Part shown: one piece after another, positions 24,291 through 25,093 of the stretch
How positions within the stretch are numbered: position 1 is the first letter of the stretch
Layout of the letters: every line of letters begins with the position of its first letter
Source: Candidatus Gerdarchaeota archaeon
GTDB taxonomy: Archaea; Asgardarchaeota; Heimdallarchaeia; JABLTI01
Length of the DNA stretch: 25,093 nucleotides
Assembly (NCBI GenBank): GCA_016840945.1
Contig: JAEORJ010000101.1
Location: 1 to 25,093, forward strand
Reading direction: 5' to 3'
The notes under the pieces: model-generated
What the model was told of the DNA's origin: nothing
The model's input: the letters and a program-made list of their open reading frames with translations, nothing else
Database searches by the model: none
Position numbers and translations under genes: made by a program

Positions 24291-25093
24291 TTTATTTGAA
24301 TGGAGAGTTTACACAATAAAGCATGTAAAAGATAATCAAAATATTGCTTTTCGCATCAAGAAGCAAGTGATAATTTTACTTTTACTTGTCATTATTAATT
24401 TAGTAATAATAGGTTTAACCTCAAGAAGTATCACCTTAATAGAGAAAAATGAATTAGATGCTAATGCGACAAGTGGGACTGTTAAAGAGTACTCATTCTT
24501 AACATTGGGTATAATCATTGATCCACTAGAATGGTCAAGTAAAGGAACATTTGAGTTATCAATAAATGAAACCTTTGATTTTAGTAATTCAGGTCCAGCA
24601 ATGCTAATACTTGATTTCTCATCTGAAGGTGACAAACCAGATAGTCCTGGATATGAGTTAGAAGGAAAATTTAACCTAGAAATATTTGATTCGGTGATTA
24701 GTCGTTCTATTTTGCCTAGCTCAGGTAATGGCGATGTCGTGCGTCAAATTGTTATTCCATTTGATGCAGAAGGACGAGTTTTTAGCAATCAATTCACTAT
24801 GACAATTAGCTGTATTAATGATTACTCGAGTAATTATGAAGGTTTATTGTTAATTCATAGCTCATCAAAATTTGTTATTGGAGATGTGCTATTAATTAAT
24901 GACTATGGTAATTATTCTGCGCCAGTTTTTCCAGAAAAACTAGAAGGAACAACATCTTTAGGCGGGATAAAATTGTATAGTTATTTTCAATTTACCATTG
25001 ATAATGAGACTATTGTTAGTAAAGCTGATTCTAAAATGTCATTTGTAATAGAGTATACTGGTGATGTTTCCCTTTCATTAGTGATGTTTGATA
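24277..25093 (+). CDS. Membrane-anchored extracytoplasmic protein (3' partial)
   Basis: The frame is open without a stop to the window end. After a basic stretch (KHVKDNQNIAFRIKKQ) comes one hydrophobic segment, VIILLLLVIINLVIIGL, a signal anchor or signal peptide, and then about 225 beta-rich, Ser/Asn/Thr-rich residues that should lie outside the cell. No domain is recognised. The start is uncertain: the only standard codon upstream of the anchor is TTG at 24277, which overlaps the surface-protein gene by 14 bases and lacks a clear ribosome site, while GGAGAG at 24302-24307 stands 8 bases before an in-frame ATA. The GTG at 24367 would begin inside the anchor. Following the giant surface protein at once, it probably belongs to the same surface complex or operon. 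Confidence 0.7.
   Translation, partial: MLNIDLFEWRVYTIKHVKDNQNIAFRIKKQVIILLLLVIINLVIIGLTSRSITLIEKNELDANATSGTVKEYSFLTLGIIIDPLEWSSKGTFELSINETFDFSNSGPAMLILDFSSEGDKPDSPGYELEGKFNLEIFDSVISRSILPSSGNGDVVRQIVIPFDAEGRVFSNQFTMTISCINDYSSNYEGLLLIHSSSKFVIGDVLLINDYGNYSAPVFPEKLEGTTSLGGIKLYSYFQFTIDNETIVSKADSKMSFVIEYTGDVSLSLVMFD

Noticed and set aside
24038..24316. 92-residue minus-strand frame opposite the surface-protein tail
   Set aside because: A shadow of the tail of the giant surface protein; it shows no ribosome site or coherent protein pattern.
24336..24635. 99-residue minus-strand frame near the window end
   Set aside because: It lies opposite the long open frame with a membrane anchor (24277-25093), which has far better protein character; the minus-strand frame is its shadow.
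1..25093. CRISPR array, insertion sequence, prophage or integrated element
   Set aside because: No regularly spaced identical repeats of CRISPR length, no transposase or integrase, no paired terminal repeats, and no visible shift in base composition between genes.

Overview
The window is AT-rich (GC roughly one third by eye) and comes from an archaeon. The evidence is the gene content: an archaeal/eukaryotic-type flap endonuclease FEN-1 and a replication factor C large subunit, both ending in PCNA-binding boxes; an XPD/Rad3-type iron-sulfur helicase; a KaiC-like protein; V4R domains; and a PssA-type CDP-alcohol phosphotransferase of the kind that makes archaetidylserine. TTG start codons behind GGTG/GAGG ribosome sites and many small CxxC proteins fit the same picture. 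An Asgard or related low-GC lineage is plausible, but no marker here settles it. I see no tRNA, rRNA, CRISPR array, transposase or phage gene, so this looks like ordinary chromosome.

Layout. 1-2743: the tail of an unknown gene, then small poorly characterised genes (CxxC protein, four-helix membrane protein, TPR protein, beta-rich protein, zinc ribbon). 2852-5735: the TldD/TldE peptidase pair, closed by a strong terminator. 5832-8851: a two-zinc-ribbon protein, then a start/stop-overlapping pair made of a zinc-ribbon protein and a two-helix membrane protein with CorA-like architecture. 8892-9950 (minus strand): FEN-1, convergent with that pair across a shared terminator. 10068-11461: a MazG-type NTP pyrophosphatase, a minus-strand protein with a possible ribbon-helix-helix domain, a promoter region with three 8-bp repeats at exact 20-bp steps, and a small helical protein. 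11650-14652: a thioredoxin-V4R-V4R fusion, a Bcp-type peroxiredoxin and the phospholipid synthase. 14738-19086: a KaiC-like protein lacking its catalytic residues, RfcL and the XPD-like helicase, whose leader holds a possible translational switch. 19170-25093: a giant membrane-anchored surface protein with Ig-like repeats, followed by a second membrane-anchored protein cut by the window end.

Themes. FEN-1, RfcL and the helicase serve replication and repair. The thioredoxin/V4R protein and peroxiredoxin look like a redox sensing and defence pair. TldD/TldE is a processing peptidase. The least explained parts are the coupled zinc-ribbon/membrane pair, the repeat-bearing promoter at about 11.0 kb, the helicase leader, and the surface-protein locus. 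Several annotated starts were moved to downstream codons because a Shine-Dalgarno (SD) site decides them. No stretch above 300 bases lacks a gene.
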